The notes beneath the pieces were generated by a model. The model made no database searches and had not been told where the DNA came from. It was given only the letters and a program-made list of their open reading frames with translations. A program made the translations under genes and the position numbers. A stretch of DNA of 64,000 bases from Tetmemena sp. SeJ-2015 (lineage: Eukaryota > Ciliophora > Spirotrichea > Sporadotrichida > Oxytrichidae). Positions 1 through 11,735 of the stretch are shown here, piece after piece. The stretch lies in contig JAJKFJ010022341.1 of NCBI GenBank assembly GCA_027382625.1, forward strand, positions 1 to 64,000, written 5' to 3'. Positions within the stretch are counted from its first letter, which is position 1, and every line of letters starts with the position of its first letter.

Positions 1-3000
1 CCTTCATACACGGTGTCGTTCGCAATCGCGACCGGAAGGTCTTGCTTGTTTCCCTGGTGCAAACGTGACGCTGCCGCTGGTCGCTGTGTAGTCACTGCCC
101 GCTGTTGCACTGCCTTGGCTGTGCCGTAGTTGACACTGACGGTCGACTGCTGACAAGTACGTGTAGGTCACGTGCCGCGCTTCGTTCCCCTCGGTGCCCA
201 CTAGGCTACGTCGGTACCGCGCCACAATGTGCCGTACCTACCCGCTTGGCGTTTTGTGGGGTCGCTGCACTGACTGTGATCGTTTCGTTGCCTTCAATCA
301 CACCGTCATTGATCGTGGCGATGCGGACGATGAAACTCGATGCACCTGCTGGCACGCTCACGGTGCCGCCTAAGCTATTCCATGTTACGCCACCATCCGT
401 GGAGTATTGTTGGGTACCAGTGTCCGTTCCGAGCGTCGCTGTACCTGAACTTGGTGTCACCGTGACCGTCGTCGCTGTGGTACTGGTGCCGCTTAAGTTG
501 ACGGTAAAGTCAAGATTGCCGCCTTCACCAACCGTTGGGCTACTGACCGAGGTCACCGTTAAGCGGTCGTCGTTCGTGCCGCCCGTTCCTGTACCATCGT
601 CACGGATCGTGGTCGTTACCGTACCTGTCGCTATCGTTGCATTGGTCGCGCCGCTTAAGTTGACCGTATACGTTTCTGCTCCTTCATACACGGTGTCGTT
701 CGCAATCGCGACCGTGAAGGTCTTGCTTGTTTCTCCTGGTGCAAACGTGACGCTGCCGCTGGTCGCTGTGTAGTCACTGCCCGCTGTTGCACTGCCATTG
801 GCTGTGCCGTAGTTGACACTGACGGATGCTGCACTAGCTGCACTTAAGCTCACAGTGTAGGTCACTGTGCCTGCTGCTTCGTTCACCTCTGGTGCGCCAC
901 TGAGGCTGATCGTCGGTACCGCGCCATCGGTAATCGTGCCTGTACCTATCACCGCTGTGGCGTTTTGTGGGGTCGCTGCACTGACTGTGATCGTTTCGTT
1001 GCCTTCAATCACACCGTCATTGATCGTGGCGATGCGGACGATGAAACTCGATGCACCTGCTGGCACGCTCACGGTGCCGCCTAAGCTGTTCCATGTTACG
1101 CCACCATCCGTGGAGTATTGTTGGGTACCAGTGTCCGTTCCGAGCGTCGCTGTACCTGAACTTGGTGTCACCGTGACCGTCGTCGCTGTGGTACTGGTGC
1201 CGCTTAAGTTGACGGTAAAGTCAAGATTGCCGCCTTCACCAACCGTTGGGCTACTGACCGAGGTCACCGTTAAGCGGTCGTCGTTCGTGCCGCCCGTTCC
1301 TGTACCATCGTCACGGATCGTGGTCGTTACCGTACCTGTCGCTATCGTTGCATTGGTCGCGCCGCTTAAGTTGACCGTATACGTTTCTGCTCCTTCATAC
1401 ACGGTGTCGTTCGCAATCGCGACCGCGAAGGTCTTGCTTGTTTCTCCTGGTGCAAACGTGACGCTGCCGCTGGTCGCTGTGTAGTCACTGCCCGCTGTTG
1501 CACTGCCATTGGCTGTGCCGTAGTTGACACTGACGGATGCTGCACTAGCTGCACTTAAGCTCACAGTGTAGGTCACTGTGCCTGCTGCTTCGTTCACCTC
1601 TGGTGCGCCACTGAGGCTGATCGTCGGTACCGCGCCATCGGTAATCGTGCCTGTACCTATCACCGCTGTGGCGTTTTGTGGGGTCGCTGCACTGACTGTG
1701 ATCGTTTCGTTGCCTTCAATCACACCGTCATTGATCGTGGCGATGCGGACGATGAAACTCGATGCACCTGCTGGCACGCTCACGGTGCCGCCTAAGCTGT
1801 TCCATGTTACGCCACCATCCGTGGAGTATTGTTGGGTACCAGTGTCCGTTCCGAGCGTCGCTGTACCTGAACTTGGTGTCACCGTGACCGTCGTCGCTGT
1901 GGTACTGGTGCCGCTTAAGTTGACGGTAAAGTCAAGATTGCCGCCTTCACCAACCGTTGGGCTACTGACCGAGGTCACCGTTAAGCGGTCGTCGTTCGTG
2001 CCGCCCGTTCCTGTACCATCGTCACGGATCGTGGTCGTTACCGTACCTGTCGCTATCGTTGCATTGGTCGCGCCGCTTAAGTTGACCGTATACGTTTCTG
2101 CTCCTTCATACACGGTGTCGTTCGCAATCGCGACCGCGAAGGTCTTGCTTGTTTCTCCTGGTGCAAACGTGACGCTGCCGCTGGTCGCTGTGTAGTCACT
2201 GCCCGCTGTTGCACTGCCATTGGCTGTGCCGTAGTTGACACTGACGGATGCTGCACTAGCTGCACTTAAGCTCACAGTGTAGGTCACTGTGCCTGCTGCT
2301 TCGTTCACCTCTGGTGCGCCACTGAGGCTGATCGTCGGTCCTGCAACTGAACCTGGGCCTGGCCCTGGTCCAGTTGCAGGGTCGGTAATCGTCCCTATGC
2401 CCGTCACTGGACTAACATTTTGCGCTGTAGCCGCTGCTAGGCTAAGGGTCTCACTTCCCTCCAATAAACCATCATTTACCGCAGGAATCCGAACTTGAAA
2501 GCTATTTATGCCTGCGGGAACAACTACAGTTCCGTCCAATGCACTCCATGTTGCACCACCATCAATTGAAAACTCTTGCGCACTCGTGTCAACACCTAAG
2601 GTTGCACTTCCTGAAAGAGCACTGACACTCACTGGCATAGCAACCAAGCTAGTACCGCTCAAGTTGACATTAAATACTAAATTACCGCCTTCAACTGTAG
2701 TTGGGTTAGAAACACTACTAACAACAATACGATCATCGTCGCTACCACCTACACCTGTCCCATCATCACGTATAACTGTATTAGCAACACCAGTACCAAT
2801 TGTAGCGTTACTAACATTCAACAAATTGACACTGTAATTTTCTGGCCCCTCGAAAATGCTGTCATTCATGATGGTAACTGTGACAGTTTTACTTGTTTCA
2901 CCAGGAGCAAAAGTAACGCTACCTGCTGAAGCCAAATAATCACTGCCAGCAAGTGCACTACCATTTGTCGTACCATAACTAACAGTTACAGGTACCTGAC

Positions 3001-4627
3001 TAGCACTACTCAAAGAAATTGTGTAACTGACCGTCCCAGCACCTTCATTGACCTCAGCAGGGCCACTAATATTGACCGTAGCCAATGTAGCTTCAATGAT
3101 CGTTCCAGTACCAACCAATGGATTTGTATTTTGTGCCGTACCAGCAGACACAGTTAATGTCTCTGACCCCTCAATCAAGCTATCTGTCAAGGTCACAATA
3201 CGCACTTGAAAACCACCAATCCCCGGTGGTATGGTTACAGTGCCACTTAATGGACTCCAAGTCGCCCCACCATCAATCGAAAATTCTTGACTACTAGTAT
3301 CGATACCGAGAGTAGCGGTCCCAGAAGAAACGTTAAGATTGACCGAAGTCGACGAATTACTCGTGCCACTCAAAGAAACATCAAAAATTAATGCCCCACC
3401 CTCAACGACACTAGGGCTGGAAATACTATCGACAACCAGAGCATCATCTCGAATCGTAACGTTAGCACTACCCGAGCCAATTACAGCATTGCTCGGGTTC
3501 GACAAATTCACACTGAAATTTTCCAATCCCTCAAAAATTCGATCAGAAGTGATTGGTAACGTGATCGTTTTAGTTGTTTCACCTGGGGCAAAAACAATAT
3601 TACCAACTACAGCAGTAAAGTCATTACCAGCAGTCGCACTTCCATTCGTAGTGGCATAATTTACTGAAACAGATGCTGTACTTGGCGCACTCAAGCTCAC
3701 AGTTAATGTGGCTACACCAATAGATTCAGATACTTCAATTGGCCCTGCAATATTAATAGTCGGAGGGACACTATCAGCTATCGTGCCGACGCCAGTAACG
3801 ACCGCAGTATTGGTAGAAGTACTAGCCCCTAAAGTGAAGCTTTCCGTGCCTTCAATCACACCATCATTTGGCACAGCAACACGTACAAGTACACTCGCAA
3901 CCCCAGCCGGAACAGTAACGACACCATTACTAAAGCTAACAAAGGTCTGTCCACCATCAAAAGAAACTGATTGAGAATTGGTATCAACTCCAACAACCGC
4001 AGAACCTGAAGACAAAGCCAGATTTAACGACGTAGCTTGCACACCAGGGCCTGACAATTGCACCAAGAAGTCTTGCACACCACCTTCGGGAGCACTGGGG
4101 GAAGAAACAGAAACGACACTTGGGACGGGATTAGCGACAGCAGCGGCAGGCTCTTGCTGATCTTGAGTTGTAGAAGTAGTTGTAGTGACAGCGACGATAC
4201 TTACTGGCGTCACATTCTCTGCAATTCGTCCAACCCGCACAAAATTATTTCCATCACTAGCCTCACCACCGCCCAAACCGGCGGCGGTCTCTTCTAGTAA
4301 TTGATCAAGGCTATCTCCGCCGATAATCGCCTTCGCAACATTTTGTTGGTTAGCGTCCGCTGGCAATAAGGCGGCCTTTGCGATGTCGGATTGGCTAGGC
4401 GCGAACACAGACGCATCAAGCGTCACGGTTTCATTTTGACGAACTAAATAATTATGGCCGGAATCAAATGCCAATTCGACTTGGGCACCTGGCGCAGTAA
4501 TAATGATGTCTTTTTCATAGACGACATCGCCTACTTTAAGTTGATGTTGCTTACCATCAGGAGACTTGATGAAAGCTTGACCTTGAAGCGCAACTACTTT
4601 GCCAATAATATTTGCCGAATTTGCCAT
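1..4627 (-). CDS. LapA-like giant repetitive surface adhesin, partial (C-terminus beyond window)
   Basis: This is a secreted biofilm-type adhesin of the LapA/retention-module class. The N-terminus (residues about 1-75) resembles the retention module that holds such adhesins in the outer-membrane pore. A TAAG dialanine motif lies at residues 114-117, before a glycine-rich stretch, where LapG-type proteases cut in the family. From about residue 180 the protein is a chain of Calx-beta-type domains of roughly 117-120 residues in two alternating kinds, each with FAPGE and VYEG-like signatures. The start is ATG at 4627 with GGAG a few bases upstream. The reading frame is lost below about base 245, where the sequence is an indel-rich copy of the repeat; the apparent stop at 206 is therefore probably artificial. 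The last gene of the secretion operon. The C-terminal secretion signal is not seen. Confidence 0.88.
246..2338. repeat. Tandem 711-bp repeat inside the adhesin gene (about 2.9 clean copies)
   Basis: The period is 711 bp, or 237 codons, encoding one pair of Calx-beta-type domains. The clean copies are nearly identical; by eye I found only two base differences (near 370 versus 1088, and near 715 versus 1426 and 2137). Identity ends abruptly at 2338, after which repeats are diverged and AT-richer. Bases 1-245 are a further, error-rich copy. The reading frame is kept across copies. Confidence 0.95.
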
Positions 4628-4718
4628 TTTGAGTCTCCAGACGGATAAATTGAATATCCAGACTCTAACAAATTCATTTCAGCCAAGTAATTGTACCTAA
4701 GTACTAGAGAAAATCGAT

Positions 4719-5357
4719 TTAACCTTCTTTTACAAGCAAGGCGAGTTGTAAACGATTTTTTAATTTTAATTTATCAAGAACCGCACCGACATGCGCCTTC
4801 ACGGTTCTCTCCGTGATATGCATTTTTGAAGCAATTTCTTTGTTAGTCAGACCAATCGCAATTGCCTTCGCCACTTCCAGTTCACGGCTAGTCAAAACAT
4901 TAGCCCATTTACCAATAGCTAAATCTAACTGGGGTGCCGCGGGTGCCACACCGCCGATTAATTTTTGCATGATGGATTCACCAATCCAAATCCCACCCTG
5001 CTCTACAACACTCGCAATATTTAACAATACCTCAGCTCCCGCATGGGTATTGCAATAGGCTTTTGCCAACATTGAAAATGCTGCCAATGCTTCTAGATCA
5101 TTTGGGATGTCACTCATGACCACTATCAAAGCTGCGGGTGCTGCAGCTCTCAATGGCGCCAATTGTTCTGCGATAGTTTGACCCGACTTTAAATGTATCC
5201 AAATGATTGATTTACCGTTGCTAGGCAATGTACCAAGTTGAGGAATTTCCATGGATTTAACCAAGGGAAAGCTTTTCTTCAAAGCAGTCGGTATCTCCAT
5301 CGTTTCCGAGCTGAAGAAATGCATCGTTACACAATTTTGGTCAAACAATTTCATCAC
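4719..5357 (-). CDS. LuxR-family transcriptional regulator within the adhesin operon
   Basis: A 212-residue protein with a C-terminal LuxR-type helix-turn-helix at about residues 148-210 (LTSRELEVAKAIAIGLTNKE and TERTVKAHV are diagnostic). The N-terminal half has the length and alternating hydrophobic pattern of a receiver domain, but where the phosphorylated aspartate is expected I see a WIHLKSG stretch instead, so control by phosphorylation is doubtful. It starts at GTG 5357 or ATG 5354, directly after the adaptor gene, and ends 92 bases before the adhesin start. Its position suggests that it controls adhesin or biofilm genes, in the manner of CsgD-like regulators; that role is inferred. 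Confidence 0.85.
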   Translation of the reverse strand: MMKLFDQNCVTMHFFSSETMEIPTALKKSFPLVKSMEIPQLGTLPSNGKSIIWIHLKSGQTIAEQLAPLRAAAPAALIVVMSDIPNDLEALAAFSMLAKAYCNTHAGAEVLLNIASVVEQGGIWIGESIMQKLIGGVAPAAPQLDLAIGKWANVLTSRELEVAKAIAIGLTNKEIASKMHITERTVKAHVGAVLDKLKLKNRLQLALLVKEG

Positions 5358-6769
5358 TTAGCGCTCAGTAAATGCCGCTTGTTTTGCGCGCAAAACGGGT
5401 TTTAACATATAGGACAAGATGGTTTTTTTACCAGTAATGATATCAACCTCCGCCACCATACCTGGAATAATCGGCTGCCCACCTTCCAAAGTCGATTTAT
5501 TCGTAGAGACTCGCACGGTGTAAAAAGTATTGCCTCGTTCATCGGTCACCGAATCGCACCGATATGCTCTAATTTTGCCTCCAAGCCGCCGTATGTCGCG
5601 AAGTCATAAGCAGAGAATTTCACTACTGCTTTTTGCCCTGGCACCAAGAATGCAATATCTTTTGGTGCGACTTTCGCTTCCAAAATTAACTTGCCATCAC
5701 TTGGAACAACTTCAACCACATCACGACCAGGCTGAACTACACCACCGATGGTATTGACCAATAAACGCTTCACCGTACCGCGTACTTGCGAACGTATGGC
5801 GGTTTGTTTGACTTTGTCGGCCAAACCGGTGCCACTTTGAATCAATGAATTTAAACGTGCCATCGTTTCTGATAATTCTTTGCTGGCATTATTACGTACA
5901 GCTAGTTCCACTTCTTGAATCTTACGCATGGCTTCAGACATAGCAGCACCAGAGCGGGCGATCTGTGCCGCAGCGACATCTTTTTCACCTTTAAATCGAG
6001 AAACATCTCGTTCCAAGCGCAGCAATTCCACCTCTGACACAGCACCAGTCGCTAACAAGGGCTTGGTAACGTTCAATTCTTTCAAACTAGATTCATAAGC
6101 ATTTGTAGCTTGTTTTTGGCGTGCGATCGCTTCTGCTTGCTCTTGACTACGTTGCTCGTATTGTTGCCTAGCGATAGAGACTTGTGTATTCAGCTCAGAA
6201 GTCGCAGTTTCGTATAATTTCTGTTCTTCTTCCGCTGTTTTAGGATCTTCGGCAACAACTTCTGGCGGTGGCACAAAAGCTTTTCCCTCACCAATTGCTC
6301 GCAAACGTGCTGCTTTCGCTGTTAAGGATAAATACAAGGCCCGATTTTCATTGACTGATGCTTCGAATCGGGTCGGATCAATCTGCAATAAAACCTGCCC
6401 CTCATTGACGACCTGCCCCTCTTTCACCAAAATATCCGTAACGATACCGCCATCCAAACTCGGGTAAACTTGTAGCTGCTGAGAAGGAATGACCTTGCCT
6501 TCTCCTTTGGTAATTTCATCGACGTGCACAAAGGCTGCCCACAACACAAACAACACGCAAACAACAATCACCGCACGCAGCAAAATTCGTGCACGCAAAG
6601 GCTCCTGTTGCGCAATGATGCTATCCGCATCACGCATGAAATCCGATTCAGGCAAGCTAACATCGTCTTGCCAGCGTTGCAGCCATCCACCAGGCGTCAT
6701 GCCCAAACGCAGGCGCAAGCGCTCTAATAAAGACAAGACGCCAAGTCCTAATCGTTGCCAGAACTTCAT
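5358..6769 (-). CDS. Type I secretion membrane-fusion protein, HlyD/LapC family (frameshifted)
   Basis: Periplasmic adaptor linking the ABC exporter to an outer-membrane TolC-type channel. One membrane segment lies near residues 65-85, followed by a biotinyl-lipoyl-like half (DGGIVTDILVKEGQVVNEG), a long coiled coil (about 150-300) and a C-terminal beta domain. The family tail (GNTFYTVRV, PGMVAEVDI, GKKTILSY, LKPVL) is in a different frame from the body. Reading changes near 5550-5557, and the span is one base short of a multiple of three, which fits one lost base. I treat it as one gene. The ATG at 6769 overlaps the exporter stop by four bases, implying translational coupling. No TolC partner is in the window. 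Confidence 0.9.
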
Positions 6770-9001
6770 AATTTAGCTCTTCCAATTTGACCAGTTTGCA
6801 GCGCATGCATGACTTTATCGCGCGGCCCATCTGCCACAATCACACCATGATCAAGCACGATAATACGTGTGGCCAAATCCATCAAACTCGGTCTATGCGT
6901 CACAATAATCATGGTCTTATGTTTGCCATAACGGCCGATGCGATCTTTAAATTGCGCTTCTGACGGATAATCCATCGCGCTCGTCGGCTCATCAAGCAAC
7001 AAAACAGGCGGATCCAGCAAAGCAGCTCGCGCAATCGCAATGCTTTGACGCTGTCCACCAGAAATTGATTCACCGCGCTCGCTGATCGCCATGTCAAAGC
7101 CTTCTGGATGACTGTTAACAAACTCAGTCAAGCCTGCCAACTCAGCAGCGGCAACCACTGCACGATCATCCGCATAAGGTGCTCGAATCGTAATATTTTC
7201 TCGTAAGGTGCCATAGAAGAGCATCGAATCTTGTTCTACGTAGCCTAAATTCCGACGCAAATCAGCAGGATCTAATTGTCGCAAGTCGACATCATCTAGT
7301 AGTACGGCACCCTTGGTCGGTGCATACAACCCCAAAATCAATTTCTCTAGGGTGGATTTACCAGATCCAATACGACCAATAATAACCACATGCTCGCCTT
7401 GTGCGATTTTGAAACTCACACCCCGCAGCGCTTTCTTCAGTGCGACCAGGATAACTAAAATGAACATTACGAAACTCAATTTGTCCTTTAATTTCAGGTC
7501 TGTGAATGAAAGCCGTTTCGTCACTACGTTCCGTTGGTGTTGCCATGATATTTTCTAAGGACGCAAGTGAATTTTTTGCGCCTTCAAATTGCAACATCAA
7601 GCCAACTACCTGTGCTACCGGTGCCATCGCTCGCCCTGCCAACATGGTTGCAGCAATCAAGCCCCCCATAGACATCATTTTTTCTTGAATTAAATAAACG
7701 CCGGCAATCACTACCGCCACATTGACTAGTTGCTGAATAGTAGAAGCGCCATTGATACTCGATGAAGACAACAGCTTGAGTTCAGAATTAACTTTCGCTA
7801 AAAATGCTGTGGTTTTCTCCCATTTCTCTTGCATCTGACTCTCTGCACCGTGCGCTTTGATTGTCTCTAAAGCTGTTAGGCTTTCCACCAAAGTTGAATT
7901 TCGCAAAGCGGCAGCACGGAAGGTCGTTTCCGATAACTCACGCATTTTGTGCTGAACCATATAGCTATAGATCACCACCAAAATAATGCCAATAATCGGT
8001 AGCAATACGATAGGCCAAGCAATCCAAGCCAGTACAAACAAAAATAGAATTGCAAACGGCAAATCAATCAAAGCAGTAACAGTCGCGGACGCAATAAAAT
8101 CACGCACGGTTTCAAATGAACGCAAATTCGAAGCGAACGCACCAACCGAGGCCGGACGCTCCGACATCCGCATACCCAATACCCGCTCCATAATCAAGCC
8201 GGATAATTTGAGATCGATGCGATTGCTAACTAAATTAATGAAGTGTCCGCGCAAGACACGAATGGCGTAATCTAAAAGTAAAACTAAAATAATCCCGCCA
8301 GCGAACACCCATAAGGTTTGAAACGCAAAATTCGGCACCACGCGGTCGTACACGTTCATGGTGAACAAGGGCATTGCGATTGCAAACAGATTAATTAATA
8401 AGGCTGCTGCAAGAATATCTTTAAAAATCGGACTTTGCTCCAACACGGCACCCCAGAACCAATGACGTTGCGGGACTTCAACCAAAGGTGGAGTGCGTCG
8501 ATCAAAGCGGAAATGGGGGCGCGAGAAAATGGCGACTCCTGTGTAACGCGCCAATAATTCTTCTCGACTTAGATTCACTGCACCTTGTCCAGAATCAGGC
8601 ATCAACAATTGTGCACGTTCACCGTCGCTGCTCCAACCTTGCAATAAACAAGCTTCATTATTTTTGAGCAGCAAAATCACGGGCATTAAAGCTGCGTCGA
8701 TTTTTAACAATTCTCGGCGCACCACTTTGGCTGAAAAACCCGCATGTGCCGCGGCTCTTGCAAATAATGAAGGGGTTAAACCTGCCGCAGGCAATGGCAG
8801 CCCTGCCGTCAAAGCTGCACGCGTACTCGGCCGACCATGGATTCGTGTTAGCTCAACCAAACAATCGAGCAAAGGATCGCGATGCAAAATATCCTCTCGA
8901 ATACCCGAGCCGAATCCGGTGCCATTGCTTGGTTTATCAGATTGAGGGGTTAAATTTTCTTGCTGAGTCATGCGATTGCCGCCATCGTAAATCCCTACCA
9001 T
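6766..9001 (-). CDS. Type I secretion ABC exporter, LapB/HlyB family (frameshifted)
   Basis: Inner-membrane ATPase expected to export the adjacent adhesin. It has an N-terminal C39-peptidase-like region (about residues 40-160) with no recognisable catalytic cysteine motif, as in LapB and HlyB; then a membrane domain with about five or six helices; then an ATPase with Walker A GRIGSGKST, signature SGGQRQ and Walker B VLLLDEPTSAMD. The membrane and ATPase halves are in different frames, joining near 7438-7445. Removing one base restores a continuous protein of about 735 residues, the normal family length. Start may be ATG 9001 or ATG 8971; neither has a strong ribosome site. It is the first gene of the operon. 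Confidence 0.92.
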
Positions 9002-9193
9002 TACACTATAAGCTTCACCAGTAACAACTTAGTGAAGTACACCAGTCTGCAGCTAGCTAATTTGCTTCCACCCGACGGAAAACTTATCTGGTTGATTTTA
9101 CAATAGCAAGAATATTCCTGAAAGGAAATTCGCAATCAAAAATCAGGCGTTTACAATTCTTAACGAATTTATGGCAACAAAAAAATGATTCTC

Positions 9194-10168
9194 TTACTTG
9201 AGCCAACCTCGGCGCTTGAAATACCAAAATGGTGTGATCGCAGAGACCAGCATCAAGCCAAGCGCAAACGGATAACCAAAAGTCCAATCCAATTCAGGGA
9301 ACCAAACCTTGAAGTTCATCCCATAAATACTCGCGATCAAAGTTGGCGGCAAGAAAGCTACCGACGCAACGGAGAAGATCTTAATAATCTTATTCTGATT
9401 GATGTTAATAAAACCGACGGTGGCATCCATCAAGAAGTTAATCTTATCGAACAAAAACGAGGTATGACCATCAAGTGATTCGATATCGCGCAGAATCTGT
9501 CTTGCCTCTTCAAACTGCTCCGCATTGAGCAAACGTCCGCGCATTAAGAAACTGACCGCACGCCGTGTATCCATCATATTGCGGCGTATCCTACCGTTCA
9601 AATCTTCCTCTTGCGCAATCGCGTTCAAAGCAACGGCTGCATCTTGATCTGAAAAATCCTTTTGCAATACAGCTCGACTAACGTCTTCCAGATTTTGATA
9701 AATACCTTCTAGTGCATCCGCAGAATATTCCGCATCGGTCGCATACAAATCCATTAGCACATCTTTGTAATCAGCAATCGAGCCTGGGCGCGAACGGGCA
9801 CGCATTCTAACTAGGCGAAATACGGGCAAATCAACTGTATGAACAGAGAACAAAATTTCACGTGCCAAAATGAAAGCGACAGTGACCGTGCGTGCTGGTT
9901 CATCATCATCGTCATCATCAATCAAAAAGTCGGTACGTAAATGTAAGTCGCCATTGTCCGCCTCGTAATAACGTGCCGACGCTTCGATGTCTTTGACCTC
10001 ATCTTCACCAGGCAAAGTCACGCCGTAAATACCTTTAACCCATTCACGCTCTTCTTCGTTTGGATCGGTTAAATCTACCCACACTGGCAAGGTATTTTCT
10101 AGATCTTCACGACTCTCGATGTGTATCTGGCTCAGACGTCCATTATGTAAAACAAATACATTGATCAT
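9194..10168 (-). CDS. corA: CorA-family magnesium/cobalt transporter
   Basis: A 324-residue CorA channel for divalent cations in the inner membrane. The signature YGMNF lies near residue 285, between two C-terminal membrane helices, with the long helical cytoplasmic domain before it. A run of six aspartates sits near residues 86-91 within an exposed loop. ATG 10168 is preceded by an AAAGGAG ribosome site at good spacing. It lies 10 bases downstream of mtgA on the same strand and may be the last gene of that block. Length and motif order match the family. Confidence 0.94.
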   Translation of the reverse strand: MINVFVLHNGRLSQIHIESREDLENTLPVWVDLTDPNEEEREWVKGIYGVTLPGEDEVKDIEASARYYEADNGDLHLRTDFLIDDDDDDEPARTVTVAFILAREILFSVHTVDLPVFRLVRMRARSRPGSIADYKDVLMDLYATDAEYSADALEGIYQNLEDVSRAVLQKDFSDQDAAVALNAIAQEEDLNGRIRRNMMDTRRAVSFLMRGRLLNAEQFEEARQILRDIESLDGHTSFLFDKINFLMDATVGFININQNKIIKIFSVASVAFLPPTLIASIYGMNFKVWFPELDWTFGYPFALGLMLVSAITPFWYFKRRGWLK

Positions 10169-10178
10169 GCCAACTCCT

Positions 10179-10877
10179 TTATCGCGATGGTAACTCTGAC
10201 GAGTTCATGCGACGTAAAATAATTTCACTACGTTTTTGCAAATACGCTGACCCAGTATTTTTATCGTAGTATCTCGGCTTTGGTAGCATCACAGCGAGGC
10301 GTGCCGCTTGTGCTGGTGATAACGACGCTGCACTAATGCCGAAATAATGTCGAGCCGCCGCTTCCGCACCAAATACACCAATTCCCCACTCTACTGAATT
10401 TAAATAAATTTCAAAAATGCGCTCTTTATCCATGCACATTTCCAACATGAAAGTAATAATTAATTCTTGTCCTTTACGGAAATAACTTCGTTCACCAGAC
10501 AAAAATAAGTTCTTCGCTAATTGTTGAGTGATGGTTGATCCACCAGAAACTACCTTGCCCTTTTTCTTATTTTTTTCAAAGGCTTTTTGCATCGCATCCC
10601 AGTCTACGCCATCGTGTTCTGAGAAACCATCATCTTCGGAAGCAATTACCGCACGCTTCAAATTTCTAGAGATTTTCGAATAGTCGACCCATTTATGTTT
10701 CAAGACAAACTTAGGATCTTTTTCCTGCAAAATAGCTTCTTGTTGACGCATGAAACTTGTTGATTCTGGATTAAAGCTACGCCACCAAATAATTTGAATC
10801 AAAAAATACAATTGTAGAAGCAAGAACAAACTAATCGGTAAGACAATCAACCAAAATAAAATGCGTTTCAACTTCAT
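10179..10877 (-). CDS. mtgA: Monofunctional biosynthetic peptidoglycan glycosyltransferase
   Basis: A GT51-family enzyme that polymerises lipid II into glycan strands at the periplasmic face. One N-terminal membrane helix (about residues 7-29) anchors it. Catalytic motifs are clear: [17 protein letters not shown] carries the general-base glutamate, then [14 protein letters not shown], then [13 protein letters not shown]. At 232 residues it has normal length and no transpeptidase domain. It follows aroE by three bases and the two are surely co-transcribed. Together with mpl and nagZ it is one of several cell-wall genes in the window. Confidence 0.96.
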   Translation of the reverse strand: MKLKRILFWLIVLPISLFLLLQLYFLIQIIWWRSFNPESTSFMRQQEAILQEKDPKFVLKHKWVDYSKISRNLKRAVIASEDDGFSEHDGVDWDAMQKAFEKNKKKGKVVSGGSTITQQLAKNLFLSGERSYFRKGQELIITFMLEMCMDKERIFEIYLNSVEWGIGVFGAEAAARHYFGISAASLSPAQAARLAVMLPKPRYYDKNTGSAYLQKRSEIILRRMNSSELPSR

Positions 10878-10880
10878 ATT

Positions 10881-11735
10881 TCAAACGCTCCCTTTAGTAC
10901 GAAAATGTGCAAACAACGGAGCCGTTTGCGGCCTTACGCCACGCCAAATAAAAAAAGCTTCCGCCGCTTGTTCCAACAACATTCCTAAACCATCACGCGT
11001 GCGTGCACCAGCTTGTTCGGCGTAACGATTAAAACTCGTTTGCCCATCGCTATACATCATATCGTACGCCAAACTGGTGTCACAAAAAACCGTGCGAGGA
11101 ATTGGTGGCACCTCACTTTGCAGACTCGCCGAAGTCGCGTTAATAATTACATCGAAGCTGCCATCCAAGTCTTGCCATGTTTTCGCCTCAATCTGACCAT
11201 GATAAGCTTTTGTGACATGCGCTAATTGCACCAAATCTTCCGCTTTCGATATGGTACGGTTTGCTATGGTCAAACTGGCAGGCTGTTGCGTCAACAATGG
11301 TAATAGTGCACCACGCGCAGCGCCGCCGGCACCTAATAACAAAACCCGACGCCCAACAATCGCGGTCTTTGCATTTTCAGTGATATCTCGTACCAGCCCG
11401 ACACCATCGGTGTTGTCACCAACAATCACGCCATCAGAAAACGTCAACGTATTGACAGCGCCTGCGGTGGATGCACGCTCGCTCAATTGATGAGCCAAAG
11501 CATAAGCCTCCAACTTAAACGGTACTGTGACATTTGCGCCTTTACCACCTTCGTCAATAAATTGCTGTACCGAGGAGGCAAAACCATCAAGCGGCGCTAG
11601 CCTCGCAGCATATTCCAGCGTTTGCCCAGTCTGGCTAGCAAACATCGCGTGAATGACGGGCGACTTACTATGATGAATTGGATTGCCGAACACACAATAA
11701 CGGTCAATCTGCGCCGAGCTATTGACCGAACTCAT
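10881..11735 (-). CDS. aroE: Shikimate dehydrogenase (NADP+)
   Basis: Reduces 3-dehydroshikimate to shikimate in aromatic amino acid synthesis. The substrate site appears as NPIHHSKSP and NVTVPFK (catalytic lysine), the dinucleotide fold as [13 protein letters not shown], and the conserved NATSASL and [18 protein letters not shown] motifs follow. Length 284 residues is typical. ATG 11735 overlaps the stop of the upstream TonB-like gene by four bases (ATGA), so the two are translationally coupled. AroQ, the preceding pathway enzyme, is encoded at 18838 on the other strand. Confidence 0.96.
   Translation of the reverse strand: MSSVNSSAQIDRYCVFGNPIHHSKSPVIHAMFASQTGQTLEYAARLAPLDGFASSVQQFIDEGGKGANVTVPFKLEAYALAHQLSERASTAGAVNTLTFSDGVIVGDNTDGVGLVRDITENAKTAIVGRRVLLLGAGGAARGALLPLLTQQPASLTIANRTISKAEDLVQLAHVTKAYHGQIEAKTWQDLDGSFDVIINATSASLQSEVPPIPRTVFCDTSLAYDMMYSDGQTSFNRYAEQAGARTRDGLGMLLEQAAEAFFIWRGVRPQTAPLFAHFRTKGSV

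Noticed and set aside
867..2195. Long open frames on the plus strand inside each 711-bp repeat (205 residues each)
   Set aside because: They are opposite-strand shadows of the adhesin repeat, repeat with the same period, and have no ribosome site or family likeness.
246..2338. The repeat array as a CRISPR or transposon array
   Set aside because: The unit is a 711-bp coding repeat in frame with the adhesin, with no spacers and no transposase or inverted ends.
4454..4648. Plus-strand open frame over the start of the adhesin gene
   Set aside because: It lies opposite the well-supported N-terminal module and its translation has no recognisable features.
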